Below, piece after piece: positions 1 to 11,125 of a stretch of DNA of 64,000 nt. The stretch is from Aphrocallistes beatrix. Its lineage: Eukaryota; Porifera; Hexactinellida; Sceptrulophora; Aphrocallistidae. Positions within the stretch are counted from its first letter, which is position 1; every line of letters begins with the position of its first letter. The notes beneath the pieces were generated by a model that saw only the letters and a program-made list of their open reading frames with translations, searched no databases and was not told where the DNA came from. Position numbers and translations under genes: made by a program. The stretch is taken from assembly GCA_963281255.1 (NCBI GenBank), contig OY725492.1:1721696-1785695 (forward strand), written 5' to 3'.

Positions 1-438
1 CTGGCAGACAGTTTGTGTCCGCCGTGGCGCCCTTTGGGAGCCATCTCGTAAAAAATGCGTCTGTCTTTAGGATCGATATGATTCGAAAGATCACAAAATT
101 TGTTAAATTTTCAATTTTTGATGCGTAATGACATTAAAACAGAGTGATTAGTCATCATTTTTTTATGTGAGTTGTATCATATGTAAAGAAAAATTTCAGC
201 CTTCTATCACCTAAAATGGCTGAGTTAAAACTGAAATTTCTAATAATAAAAAAGTGACGTCATAATTCCATGATGAGTCGACATTTTCGTCTGAGGTCAG
301 AACTTAGTGGAGCCATGGCCAAAAGACTCCCACATGCCAAAATCAGCTTTCTGTGCCTGGCAGTTTCATCAATCAGTTCGTTACAGTTATCTATATTTAT
401 ATACACACATTAATCGAGTTTTAAAAGTAGTAAGAATT
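1..438 (-). mobile_element. Helitron-like element HEL-A, partial copy cut by window start
   Basis: Reverse-oriented copy of the family called HEL-A here. It begins inside the GC-rich 3' module (GACAGTTTGTGTCCGCC, then GGCGCCCTTTGGGAGCC) and runs through the family body to a decayed 5' end, the reverse complement of TCCTTACTATTAAAACTCGA, near 412-438. The terminal CAAGCGCGC is outside the window. No ORF is present, so it is non-autonomous. The name is mine; the Helitron assignment rests on the intact copies further on. Confidence 0.75.
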
Positions 439-442
439 AATA

Positions 443-934
443 CTGATCCTTCCATTAAGTTCTACATATTAAAAAAAACAACATAAATATTGATTTATTT
501 GTAGCATTATGGTTTTAGGCTGGGGAATAAATTGTTTATGAAATGGTATACTACCACTTTTGTCCCATTTTTAGGGGGAGAAAATTGTGGAAAAAAAGTT
601 GCACAATTACTTTATATCACAGGTTATTGTACTGAACACCTCCCGTTTACTTCATCACACATATGTTCTTAATTATTTGACCTTGTAATCATCCTATTCC
701 ACGAATTCAAAACATTATCACTAAATTCATTTTAAAGCCATTTTCAATGGGGAGATTCCAATTTTTCAACAGTCACCTAAACCATGTATATAAATCGAAC
801 GTACCAATCACCATAATTGTTCTATCACAACAATCCTATATGCAAATCGAAAGCTGATCCCCTGAGCTATACAATGGACAAATCGAAAATAGTATATTTT
901 CACTAACTTCTGAATACAGATCACGGCTCAGTAC
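443..934 (+). mobile_element. TTAA-flanked short element T4, copy 1
   Basis: Flanked by TTAA at 439-442 and 935-938, with short imperfect inverted ends (TACTGATCC on the left, GTACTGAGCC read inward on the right). A second copy lies in opposite orientation at 30602-31104. TTAA duplications are typical of the piggyBac superfamily; no transposase is encoded, so that class is an inference from the target site alone. Confidence 0.6.
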
Positions 935-938
935 TTAA

Positions 939-1604
939 GAAATGACCTAAGGATATATATATATATATATACGAGGGGGCATCGTAAAGTTTTAATTATT
1001 AACATGAAGTAAAGAAGGCAAAAACTTCATTTAATTTTCGGGAATTTTGGGAATTTTCGTTTTTCTTTAATAATGAGAAATATTAAATGATTTTACTGTG
1101 CCGACTATAATATTGTATAGTGGTCCAGTTCTGAGAGGCATTATTTTGTTTGTTTGTTTGTATTTGTCAATAGACCTATCCTGGCTACACCATTATACAT
1201 TAAATTTGGCAAGTAGATATGAAAAGTCCATCTAATTCGCATCTCGGTATACGATTTTCCAACCAGCCAAAATTTTTGTATTCAATATTTTGAATTGTAT
1301 GATTCAGAACAATTACAAACCAAGATTCAGAACAATTACAAACCAATATACTTTTCATTTCAATGAGGTTAAAACTCGATTAAAATTTGTCAGAAATTTA
1401 TTGACTTTAAGCTTCTGCTTATCTCATATCAGTTTTAACTTAATAACTAGTCAGAAACGTATTGTTAGACTATTTGATAGGTTTCCCGATTGTTATACGT
1501 AGATAGAAGAATCGGATAACTTAGACTTACAACTAGTATTCTATGTATTACATTTCTTCTTTGAGTATTTAGAAGCAAATAAAGAAAGGTTTTAATTGAA
1601 TTCG
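939..1604. other. AT-rich spacer without recognised gene
   Basis: Contains a TA microsatellite near 954-972 and a short direct repeat (CAGAACAATTACAAACCA twice near 1304-1340). No coding signal recognised. Confidence 0.5.
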
Positions 1605-1618
1605 ATTTCCTCAGAGAA

Positions 1619-2155
1619 ATGCCTCGGAAGCAATCTGATATATTTAAACATAATGCAGAAATAAAAGAGAATGGCAAAGTAGTGAAATACATTTGCAAGT
1701 ACTGCAGTCAGTATTATGCTATTAGAAATGCCACTAAACAACAGAAACACATCGAAAGATGTAAAAAAGCACCAAGCAGTGTAAAATCAACAGATCATGG
1801 ACAGAATCTTCTGATTGATATAACTTCTTCGATCCCATCTACTAGTTCTGCAGTCGTACCACCAACCACTCCTTTAAATTCTAGAAGTGAGATTCATCTA
1901 GGAGAAACATCTGCACCTAAGAAACAAAAGTTATCGCCATATTTCGACACAATGTCAGAATCAGAACAAATAAATGCAGACAAACATCTAGCTAGGGCAA
2001 TCTACGCATCTGGAAGTCCTTTGCAGCTTACAGCCAACAAACATTGGAAGAGGTTTTTTCAGGTAATTAGACCAGCATACATAGCACCAAGCCGATATAT
2101 GTTATCAAACAATCTTCTCGATTCGGAGTATGATGATTTATCAATATTTTGCTAG
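1619..2155 (+). pseudogene. hAT-family transposase N-terminal exon with BED zinc finger
   Basis: The 178-codon frame starts with a BED-type zinc finger: C26-x2-C29 and H44-x3-C48. Next come a low-complexity Ser/Thr/Pro linker and, near residues 125-175, the hAT signature region with the pattern ARAIYASGSPL followed by an aromatic-rich stretch and LLDSEYD. A plausible splice acceptor (TTTCCTCAG) lies directly upstream of the ATG. The catalytic hAT domain is not found downstream, so this is either a truncated transposon or an exon of a domesticated gene whose other exons are missing. Flanking inverted repeats or a target duplication were not identified. hAT identity is fairly secure; function as a living gene is doubtful. 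Confidence 0.65.
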
Positions 2156-3346
2156 GATGTGATGTTTATATACGTATGTTGTTATAGTGTATCATGCATA
2201 TTTTCAATATTTCTTTAATACTTATTATCACTATCGACTTTATCTTATCCCTGGTTAAAACAAGTGAAATAGCCTTGAATATAGAATCCTATACCCCAAC
2301 CTTTTTTATTACGCTCCCATACTTTTCACTTTTAGCCCTCCCTGTCTCCCCATACCTCGACGCCGCCCAAATAGCCATATACTATTTTGATAGATACGGT
2401 ATTACAGTATGTTATACGTAGATCCCAGTATTGGCAGGAGTGCTTGAATAATCTCTAGGGATTTCATGCGTACGAAAAAAATTAACTTCAAGGCGATTAT
2501 TCATAAATACGATTTATGTATATTCTTTTCGCTTATGAATTGTCTTGATACCTAACTAGAAACTTCATAAATACGATTTATGTATATTCTTTTCGGTTAT
2601 GAATTGTCTTGATACCTAACTAGAAACACAAAAATTCCGTACTCAGTATCAGTTCCCATTATCCCTTGGATTAGGCTGGCTTGACAAATTATACTTATTT
2701 TATTAATGTATTGTCCCGTCACTAGATATGACCCCGCTTAAATCGTTTGAGCAGAGGTTTTGACACTTCATTCAAGTTCCCAGGTATATTGAAAAGAGAA
2801 AAACATGGGTTGACTTCTGAAAAACTGGGAGCGAATCTGTAGGAGGCCCTGAAACAGGCGAATTTAATTTTTCCCGCAACATTTACTCTGATTTTCACCC
2901 ATTTTTATCCAGCAAATGTTTTAATGAAGTATGATGTGAAGCTACAGAAAACTATAGAATATTTGTATAGAATATTATTTTTGCGATTTATGTATTGTTT
3001 TTTTTTCACACGAACCCTTAATTTTAACCATTATCGGGGGGATATATTGGAATTTTCCTTAGTCCCTCCAGGGAAGGTGCATATATACTAAAGTGTACAC
3101 AAGGTTTACTTCTGATTTGGTTTTGAGGTAGTACAAAGTTTCAAAATAGTTGCTGATGTGTCAAGTTAGTGCAGATATTATTCATATTAGGTCATATTGG
3201 CATCATACCATAGCAAAAAACGGTGAATTGTAAAGAAAATTTACTTTATTACTCTATGATACCTCATTTTGAGGGATATTATGCTGACATTTTAATATGA
3301 ATGAGATTCTAGCATTATATAATTTGATTAATAATAATAATAATAA
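2156..3346. other. AT-rich spacer, no gene recognised
   Basis: Apart from the 64-bp tandem duplication and an (AAT)n run near 3329-3346 that forms the target of the next element, I see no coding or repeat structure here. Confidence 0.5.
2500..2627. repeat. Perfect-looking 64-bp tandem duplication
   Basis: Two adjacent 64-bp units (2500-2563 and 2564-2627), each starting TTCATAAATACGATTTATG and ending CTAACTAGAAAC, differ at about one base (CGCTTATG versus CGGTTATG). The near identity points to a recent local duplication. Confidence 0.9.
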
Positions 3347-3736
3347 TCCTTACTATTAAAACTCGATTAATGTTTGTTTGTGTATATATATATACAAGCG
3401 CGCTTCGCTTGTTTGCGCTGCGCGGCTGGCGGACACTTTGTGTCCGTCAGAGGCGCCCTTTGGGCGCTTGGGATAATATTGATTATTTATAAGAGAGATA
3501 GCATCTCTAAATACACCTGTCTTACTTTTATAATGGATTTCGCACGAAAAATCAATAAATTTGCCAATTCCCAATTATCCTCTTCTCCCTACTCCACCAC
3601 AACCACCAACCATTCCTCAATATAGACCTACACCCTCCTCCCCTCGCTCGCTGGTGCTCCGCACCTGAGCCACTTTCCTCTTCCTATTCCTTCTCTACTT
3701 CCCCCTCATTCTTATTCTCATCTTTCTCCTTCCCTC

Positions 3737-5649
3737 TTGCCTAACATCATGCGTATTTCTTCGGGTCGAGATCCATCCAATCTTATTACTATCAAGCCAA
3801 TTAAATCTTCCCTGCGTGGTCATCCTCATCTTATATCCTTCCATCTTCTCAACGCTCGGAATCTTAAGACGATATCCTCTCGTTTTCTTGACTATGTATC
3901 TGACCACCATCCTGACGTTGTTGCCGTTACTGAGACCTGGTTCACGTCAAGGGATGCGGCGGTGAGAGCTGAATGCACTCCATCCAGCTACCAACTCCTT
4001 GATCGTGCTAGGTCGGCACATCGTCAGGGTGGAGGCACTGCACTTCTCTGTCGTGATTCCTTCACGCTGAAGTGCAATGCATCTGGTGAAGTATCATCTT
4101 TTGCGTTCTCGGATTGGACTATTTCTTCTTCTGAAATCTCCCTTCGTATTATCCTAATGTATCGGCCTCCCTACTCAAGGAACCATCCTGTTTCTATTTC
4201 TACCTTCCTTGATCAGTTTTCTTCTCTCCTCGAAACCATCCTCTTATGCAAGGAGCCCCTAATAATAACTGGAAACTTCAACATCCATGCTGACATCCCC
4301 TCTGAGTCTATACAGTTCTCCGAACATGAGAAGGGTCACATTCTCGATCTGATAATATCCCATTCTGCTGACAACATCATCCTCTCTGATCCCTCTCCTG
4401 TCCATCTATTCTCTGACCATTTCTCCATCTCTTGTGGTCTCTCGCTTTCCAAACCTTCTCTTTCCTCTCAGGAGGTTTCCTATCGTTCCAAATCCATCAA
4501 CCTCCCAATCTTTCTTGCTGATCTCGCTTCCTCTGATCTCTGTGCTAACCCACCTGAGCATCTTGAGGAACTTATTGTATCATATAACTTCACCCTATCC
4601 TCTATCTATGATCAGCACGCTCCTCCGCGATCCAAAACCATAATCACTCGTCCCCGTGTCCCTTGGTTCATCAGTACCATCAAGTAGGTCAAGCGTGTGG
4701 GAAGGAAAGCTGAACGGAAGTGATGCCAGTCTAATGACCCTGACCATTTGGCTGAATTCAAGCATCAGAGGAATCTTGTGACTGACCTGATGAACAGGGA
4801 ACGTCGCAGTTTCTATTCTGATTGGATCAGTCAGTCCTGTCATGACCAGCGCTCACTCTTCCGTAAGGCTAACTCACTTCTCGGCTTACGCCAGCAACAG
4901 GTCCTACCACCTCATGCTGATAAGGCTGCTCTTTCTCAGGAACTCGCCAAATTCTTTGTTCTTAAAGTAGATAACATCAGTTCCACCATTGATTCAAATG
5001 CATCGTCGTCTTCCTTTACCCCCCCAGATAATTCAAACATCGAATCCCAACATACTTTCCACCAATTCAAAGAATTATCTGAGGAAGAAATTGTTTCCCT
5101 TGTTTCCTCTGCTCCTAATAAATCTTGCGATCCTATCCCAGCATCCTTGGTCAAATCATTTCTACCCATCCTAGCACCCATCCTTACGAAAATCGTAAAT
5201 GGTTCCCTCTCCACTGGTCATTTTCCTTCTCCCTGGAAGCGGGCCATCATCTTGCCCAAACTTAAAAGACCAAATCTCGATCCCATCTTCTCTAACTATC
5301 GTCCACTTAGCAATCTTTCTTTCATTTCTAAGATCACTGAGAGGGCCGCTTCCATCCAGGTCGTGAATCATCTTACATTAAATCATCTCTTCCCCGGGAC
5401 GCAGTCCGCCTATCGTAAGCATCACAGTACGGAGACTGCGCTCCTGAAGGTCACAAACGACATCCTCCTCAGCATGAATCGCCAACACGTATCCCTTCTG
5501 GTTCTTCTTGATCTTAGTTCAGCCTTCGACACCGTCGACCATACCATCTTACTCAACCGTCTCCAGTCTCATTTCGGCATTTCCGGCTCTTCCTCTGTCT
5601 AGGTTTGAATCTTACCTCTGATAGGACTCAATTCGTCTCGATAAAGGGT
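3737..5649 (+). pseudogene. CR1/L2-like LINE ORF2 remnant (endonuclease + reverse transcriptase)
   Basis: One reading frame runs from 3737 to 5602 with two internal stops (TAG at 4685, TGA at 4721). The first part is an AP-endonuclease domain: VVAVTETWF, then MYRPPY, the GNFNIH motif (usually GDFN; Asp changed to Asn), and SDHFSI near its end. About 30 residues appear deleted between GNFNIH and HILDLIIS. After a linker comes reverse transcriptase: NKSCDPIPASLVK, WKRAIILPK, NYRPLSNLS, and LDLSSAFDTVDH with catalytic block A. A frameshift near 5600 moves the reading to RTQFVSIKG before the assembly gap removes the YxDD block. GC content is clearly above the flanks, which suggests a younger insert. 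Non-functional. Confidence 0.85.
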
Positions 5650-5849
5650 NNNNNNNNNNNNNNNNNNNNNNNNNNNNNNNNNNNNNNNNNNNNNNNNNNN
5701 NNNNNNNNNNNNNNNNNNNNNNNNNNNNNNNNNNNNNNNNNNNNNNNNNNNNNNNNNNNNNNNNNNNNNNNNNNNNNNNNNNNNNNNNNNNNNNNNNNNN
5801 NNNNNNNNNNNNNNNNNNNNNNNNNNNNNNNNNNNNNNNNNNNNNNNNN
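5650..5849. other. Assembly gap, exactly 200 N
   Basis: A run of exactly 200 N replaces the 3' part of the LINE and the start of the following HEL-A half. The round length suggests a placeholder, so the true distance is unknown. Confidence 0.97.
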
Positions 5850-5981
5850 GGACGGACGTATTTAGAGATGCTATCTCCCTTATAATTAACCAATGTGAAC
5901 CCAGGCGACCGAATGGAGCCTCCGGTGGACACAAAGTGTCCGCCAACCGAGCAGCGCAAGCAAGCGAAGCGCGCTTGTATA

Positions 5982-7261
5982 CGAGGGTCAGTCCAAAAGT
6001 TTTGTCGTACACCAGTTCTACTCGTACAGTACAGTCTAATAATTTATAGGCAATATTCTTGGTTATGTTTGATGACTCTACTGTGAATTTGAGCTCTATA
6101 TTAGGCTTATTTCTTGACTTATGCTATTTTACCCATAAGCGCGCATATACAGATTTGGGGGTTTTAGAGCCATGATGTTCTATGACTTTATGCGCAAGTT
6201 ATCAGTGGAGCAGAGTCACAATACTTTACTGGAAGCTTTCCAAGACCAAGCTCCATCTAAGCGCACGGTGGAGCGTTGGTTTCTAGAATTCAAGAGGGAT
6301 ATAACGTCATTATAAGATGAGCCTAGGTCTGGGCGGCCTTCAACCGCCGTCACTCCAGAAAATATTGCCATTGTGGAGTCGTTGATCAAGGAGGATAGCC
6401 ACATTACCTATGAGCAGTTTGCTGAGACCCTAGACATCGGAAAAGCAGCCATTAACACTATCCTACATGATCACCTCGGTGTCAGTAAGCTTGCGGCTCG
6501 TTGGATCCCTCATAACCTCACAGAATTGCAGATGGAGGCAAGGGTAGAGTGGTGCAAGTTTATGCTCAAGAAATTCAACGGAGGAGGGTCCAAACGTGGT
6601 TATGATATCCTAACATGTGATGAGACATGGATCTATCAGTACGATCCGGAAACAAAGCGGCAATCTTCAATATGGCTATTTCCTGGAGAAGATCCCCCTG
6701 TAAAAGTTCGCCAGGCTCGAAGCGACGGGAAGAAGATGGTGGCCTCATTTTTCTGTAAGACGGGCCCAGTAGCCATAGTTCCTCTCGAGGATCGTCGTAC
6801 AGTCAATATTGGTACATCAACAATTGTCTCCCCAAGGCCTTCGAAGCTTGGAGTTCTCGTCGTCCTAAGGCCGGCATCCGAGGCCTACTCCTTCACCACG
6901 ATAATGCATCGACACACACTGCCGCCAAAACACTGGACTTCCTGGCTGAAAATTCGGTCCAGTTGGTATCGCATCCCCCCTACAGTCCAGATTTGGCCCC
7001 ATGCGACTTTTTCCTATTCCCAACTATCAAAGGAAAGATCCGCGGAATCAGGTTTGGCAGTCCGGAAGAGGCCCGACTGGCGTTCGAAGAGGCCCTCTGG
7101 AACCTGCCAGAGGAAAAATGGCATAACTGCTTCGAGAATTGGTTTCATCGTATGCAACTTTGCATATAATGTAGTGGTAAATACTTTGAGAAGCTGTGAA
7201 AATTTGATTACTATTGGTTAATTATTTTTTGTGTACGACAAAACCTTTGGACGGACCCTCG
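5982..7261 (+). mobile_element. mariner transposon, near full length
   Basis: Ends are 31-bp inverted repeats (CGAGGGTC[A/C]GTCCAAA..., two mismatches) with TA duplications at 5980-5981 and 7262-7263. Length 1280 bp is normal for mariner. It sits at the junction between the inner inverted-end element and the remaining TA tract of the outer HEL-A copy, so it arrived after both. Confidence 0.95.
6172..7169 (+). pseudogene. mariner transposase (D,D34D), broken by one stop and one frameshift
   Basis: Reading starts at ATG 6172 with a helix-turn-helix region (KRTVERWFLEFK). A TAA at 6313 stops it; the same frame continues from 6373 as a second HTH-type region and the catalytic core with CDETW (first Asp). 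A small deletion near 6808-6812 shifts the frame; the shifted frame then reads LHHDNAS (second Asp) and YSPDLAPCDFFLF (third Asp), with 34 residues between them, the D34D spacing of mariner. The C-terminus (NWFHRMQLCI) is intact. About 330 residues in all, close to the family norm; two lesions only, so inactivation is fairly recent. Confidence 0.9.
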
Positions 7262-7337
7262 TATGTAGTATATATCTGTAACGAATTGATTGAAGAAACT
7301 GCCAGTCACAGAAAGCTGATTTTTGGTATATGGGAAT

Positions 7338-7649
7338 CATAGGCGTCGTAAACTTTATTTCCTAACCTTGGACTGCCCGGCCACAATAATCCAGGGCCGT
7401 TCAGTCAGTTAATCGGGCCGTATCTTCAGCAAATCCAGCGTTACCGTCAGCCAAATGGGCCGTGAACCCTTGATCTACATGAGGAATTAGTAACAGTCAA
7501 TTACCAGTACATAATAGCACCAAGCTTTTTACCGGGTAGTACCCGGTCTTTTTACCGGGTAGCATCCGGCATTAGACCGGGTAGTACCCGGCATTCACTC
7601 TGGGCCGCCCGGTCATTGCCGGGTAACCGGGTGGGTTACGACGCCTATG
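7338..7649. mobile_element. hAT-type MITE with ACCGGGTA subrepeats, 8-bp duplication
   Basis: Inverted ends CATAGGCGTCGTAA / TTACGACGCCTATG are flanked by perfect 8-bp duplications ATGGGAAT (7330-7337, 7650-7657). The 312-bp interior holds several palindromic units of the type ACCGGGTAGTACCCGG between about 7530 and 7630. Inserted in the body of the outer HEL-A copy. Confidence 0.92.
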
Positions 7650-8037
7650 ATGGGAATCTTTTGGCTATGGCTCCACTAAGTTCAGACCTCAGACGAAAAT
7701 GTCGGCTCATCATGGAATTATGACGTCATTGTCACCTTTTTATAATTAGAAATTTTCGTTTGTCGACCATAACTCAGCCATTTTAAGTGATAAAAGGCTG
7801 AAATTTTAATAGAATGTGTATATTAATATTATTCAAATATGAGACAACTATCATCAAAAAATGATGAATCATCATTCTGTTATGACGTCATCATTACACA
7901 TCAAAAAAATTGACAAATTCGGTGATTTACGTACGATATCGATTATAATAGTAGGACATACGTATTTAGAGATGTTATCTCCCTTATAATTAATCAATGT
8001 GACCACAGGCGCAGCGCAAGCAAGCGAAGCGGGCTTG

Positions 8038-8150
8038 TAACAATAATATTAATAATAATGATAATAATAATAATTATAATTATAATAATTATAATAATTA
8101 TTATTATAATGATAATAATAATAATAAAAATAATAATAATAATTTTGCAA
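8038..8150. repeat. (AAT)n-rich microsatellite
   Basis: Imperfect run of AAT/ATA units that continues the run at 3329-3346 on the other side of the 3347-8037 element; it was one tract before insertion. Confidence 0.85.
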
Positions 8151-8322
8151 ATTCTTAAAGGTATGCTGATTATGCTTCATTATTCATTTCGTTTTGCATC
8201 ATTCTGCGCTTCATTTCGGATGATACGGAACATGATGTTACAATGGTATACTACATCATACAAATCTTTATAGAACATTTAAAATAGATTCTTCCCAACA
8301 TCAGAAATTTTGAATATTTTTT

Positions 8323-8570
8323 AGTGATGGATGTGCGGGCCAGTACAAAAATAGAAAACATTTAAACAGATTGTGTCAGCATTTGAGTGATCTTGGGACT
8401 GAGGCAGTTTGGAATTTTTTGCTACCTCCCAAGGAAAATCACCTTGTGATGGCATTGGAGGAACAGTAAAAAGAGTTACCGCCCGAGCAAGTTTACAGCG
8501 ACCAAAAGAAGGTCAAATTTTATCATCTATTCAAATGTTCCACTTTTGTTCGACAACTACTAGCATTTTT
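8323..8570 (+). pseudogene. Fragment of a repeat-encoded ORF with SDGCAGQYKNR motif
   Basis: After a splice-acceptor-like TTTTTTAG the frame reads SDGCAGQYKNRKHL... and, after a one-base loss in a T run near 8416, continues as FFATSQGKSPCDGIGGTVKR and ARASLQRPKEGQIL. The D-G-x-A-x-Q-(F/Y)-K-N-R plus CDG-x-GG-x-VKR pattern is one I associate with uncharacterised repeat-encoded, DDE-like proteins of invertebrates; the exact family name I cannot give. Frameshifted and isolated, so a remnant. Confidence 0.5.
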
Positions 8571-9395
8571 CCATCAAATTCTTTTTTATTTCCAAAGATC
8601 AAGTGTCCCATTTGCGGGAAACTTTTGATGAAAAGTGAGTTGAAGCTTTAAGGCAGTAATGTCAATTGGAAAGGACAATTAAATTTAAAAAGATTAATTA
8701 AACTATTTTATAGATTCGAGAACATCAAAATTCTACCAGGGACACGTAGTTACCATCAATACACTCAATTAAATTCATTTTAATTGTAACAAAGCGCATT
8801 AGTGACCAGTTGGACTACACAATAACATAACATATGTATAGCAGTTTATGAAAGAGTTTGATAAATATTTTTCGAGTTATTCGAGTTTAATATGGGATGG
8901 TGATTTTACCAATCTGAAAATCCTTGGACAAACAGCAAGATAATTTGTGACGCTTTTCTAAAACTTTCGAAAGAACAAGAGAATTATAATTCTTGACTTT
9001 ATTTGCAAGAAAGCAATTCGCTGCAGTAAAAACAAGTTTCTGTAAGATGTTTAATTGAATACTTCACAGTTAAACACAATTAACCAAATATTCGTATCAC
9101 GATTATCACATCTGAGTACATTCATGCTAAATTGAATAATTCATTGAAAGGTGATGAAGAATAATGAATTATTCAATGAATGAATTATTCAAAATCTCAA
9201 ACATTAGTGCAGATTCTATGTCCAAAAGTAGTTAAAAGGTTGCTCATGTTATATACCTCTAACATTGCTCAATCCCTAAGCGAAATATCAAATTTTTTTT
9301 TCATTATTTTAGTTTCAAATTTTGAGTAATTCATGAATTAGTCAACTTAGCATTCATGTAGGTTCAACTAATACTTGTCTAGAAGGTCCACTTAC
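8571..9395. other. Non-coding stretch with repeat fragments
   Basis: Holds a reverse fragment of the R arm of the long palindromic element (8834-8941) and a short local palindrome near 9132-9192 built from TTGAATAATTCATTGAA and its inverse. Nothing else recognised. Confidence 0.5.
8834..8941 (-). repeat. Fragment of R arm
   Basis: Matches 36655-36765 closely (AGAGTTTGATAAATATTTTTCG, with GGGATGGTGATTTTACCA following). Orphan fragment of the long palindromic family described at 31647-36918. Confidence 0.75.
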
Positions 9396-10390
9396 TTGCT
9401 TTGCTGACAGCTCTTTATTATTCTCGATAGCATAAAATGTCTTCCATAAAACAAGTATAGAATCCAAAACAGGCTCAGATGGGTACTTAAGTCCACCACG
9501 GTCCGTTAACTACAAAAGTTTAAACTCAGAATTCGAGAGACTAAATCAAGAACTGTTAACAGATGAAAGCAGACCTGGCATGGTTAAGATGCTTTAGGTA
9601 CTGATAGATAGAATAGCCTGCAATAAAGGCCAATGATTGAAGCACCTGTGGACTGCATTCAATGGTTGATAATGGGAATTTCATCAGGAAATGGCTCGTA
9701 ATTGAATTCAACATCACTAGTGGAATAAGAAGAAAAGGACCTGATAAATGACTGAATTGATGGCAAAGTTTGAGTCGAAGCTCGGTTTCAAGAATTTGAA
9801 GATAGGAAACATGGTAATTGGAACCCGACACACCATAAGATACAGCTCGAAATGGTGTTCCAATGAATCTATTTCTAAAAGGAGGACAACACATAGGAAA
9901 AAGCATAAGAGTTAGTCAAATCGTTAATGAATCATTGATGATTTCCTTAATATGCTCTTTGGTTCGGGGTATATGGAATGACTGCTTAGTATTTTTAGAC
10001 TTAGAGTCGTGTACTACTAAAGCAAGTTCTTCAAAAACAGATTCAATATGTTTGATGTTATTAATTGCAGGTATGGAAACGGGAATGTTTTGTCCATGAA
10101 AATGTAGATAAATAGGAATTAATTTCAAGGTACAAATGTGCATATATATTTCTTTCAGCCATCTTAGAAAGAGCGAACGTGATGTTATTTTCATCAGGAA
10201 ACCATCTATAACAGTCATTCTCAACCGGGGGTGCGAGGGACGATTCTGGGGGGTGCGAGAAAGTATAGCCACTTGATTAATATTTACTAAGTGATAACAG
10301 ATTTGTTCCATTATACCTACTCAATGAAGTGCATTGTTTAGCTTTAACACATTTTATTGTATTCTTGGAAGTGCTTTTTCAAAATCATAT

Positions 10391-10527
10391 GGGCATCGGA
10401 TCCGGACGGGATCCGTCCCAGGAATTAGGTATCTTAACCCGTCCCGAAAATTAGGTATCTTAACCCGTCCCGTCCCGGAAATTAGGTACCTGATGGTTCC
10501 GTCCCGTCCAGGAAATTAGGCATGCCC
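10391..10527. mobile_element. 137-bp MITE with CCCGTCCCGGAAATTAGG repeats
   Basis: Bounded by GGGCAT / ATGCCC with near-identical flanks AAATCATAT and AAATCATAC. The body is a short array of CCGTCCC...AATTAGGTATCTTAA units (about four). Confidence 0.7.
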
Positions 10528-10561
10528 AAATCATACAATGTGTAAGTCAATGCATTTTATT

Positions 10562-11125
10562 CGGGGCTTCATCTAGCCTTCGCAAATATGCGCACCCAAA
10601 AGTGCGTGAAGTCTTCAGCCGCGCACCCTAGACATCTAGTCTCATAGTGTACTTGCTAAATTAGGCGCACCATCTCAAAATTTTCCTAAATTCGCACACC
10701 CTTAGTGTGTTGCTTTTTCCTGGTTGCACCCAATTTTCCTAAAATACTTATACGATATACAAATTTTACGCGATCCACACATTCCTCTACGATCTTACTT
10801 TGTATTAAATTTACTAGCTACGTATTGTTCTGAATTTAACAATGGAAGGCTGTATTTACACGAGCATAATATTAAGAAATGATGTCTTCACACCATTTCT
10901 GGGACTGATTCGAATAATACATTATGCTCACTAACAATATTTTCGTGCACCTTCATTACGCAATTCTGGGTCCGCATTGTGCACCCAGAATCTGGGGGCA
11001 CAGTGCGCACTACTTTGGATGTGCATTGCGCACCTAGATGAATTTATTTTGCGCGCACCCTCAATTTTTTTTTCAAAAATCATGCACCTCTGGGTGCGAG
11101 TGCGTACCCAGATGAAGGCCTGATT
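10562..11125. mobile_element. hAT-like MITE rich in GTGCGCACCC
   Basis: Inverted ends TCGGGGCTTCATCTAG / CCAGATGAAGGCCTGA and flanks ATTTTATT / ATTTTATG (8 bp, one mismatch). Interior is marked by many copies of TGCGCACCC in both orientations. Nested in the 10212-11216 hAT element. Confidence 0.7.

Larger units (their letters stand above)
3395..5977. mobile_element. Element with inverted HEL-A 3' ends flanking a LINE
   Basis: Starts with CAAGCGCGCTTCGCTTG and ends with the inverse CAAGCGAAGCGCGCTTG; both flanks also carry the GGACACTTTGTGTCC palindrome and the adjacent HEL-A body. Thus two HEL-A 3' halves face outward around a degenerate LINE. The left half reads to about 3567 and the right half resumes at 5850 after the assembly gap. 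It sits between A and T of the outer element's TA tract. Because of the gap, the true middle is unknown and the two halves could come from separate insertions. Confidence 0.6.
3347..8037 (+). mobile_element. Helitron-like HEL-A copy, host of a four-layer nest
   Basis: The 5' end TCCTTACTATTAAAACTCGA follows an A in an (AAT)n run; the 3' end ...GCGGGCTTG is followed by T and more (AAT)n, so the element sits between A and T with no target duplication, as Helitrons do. Its internal TA tract was invaded by the inverted-end element 3395-5977 and a mariner (5982-7261); its body carries a hAT MITE (7338-7649). Net of insertions it is roughly 0.5 kb and has no ORF of its own. A Rep/helicase-encoding partner is not in the window. 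Confidence 0.75.

Noticed and set aside
3356..3625. Frames over CAAGCGCGCTTCGCTTG...
   Set aside because: Translations of the GC-rich HEL-A 3' module; the same spurious frames recur at every copy (16592, 29336, 31962, 43506, 59684).
8058..8273. 71-codon frame rich in isoleucine
   Set aside because: It is the translation of the (AAT)n microsatellite.
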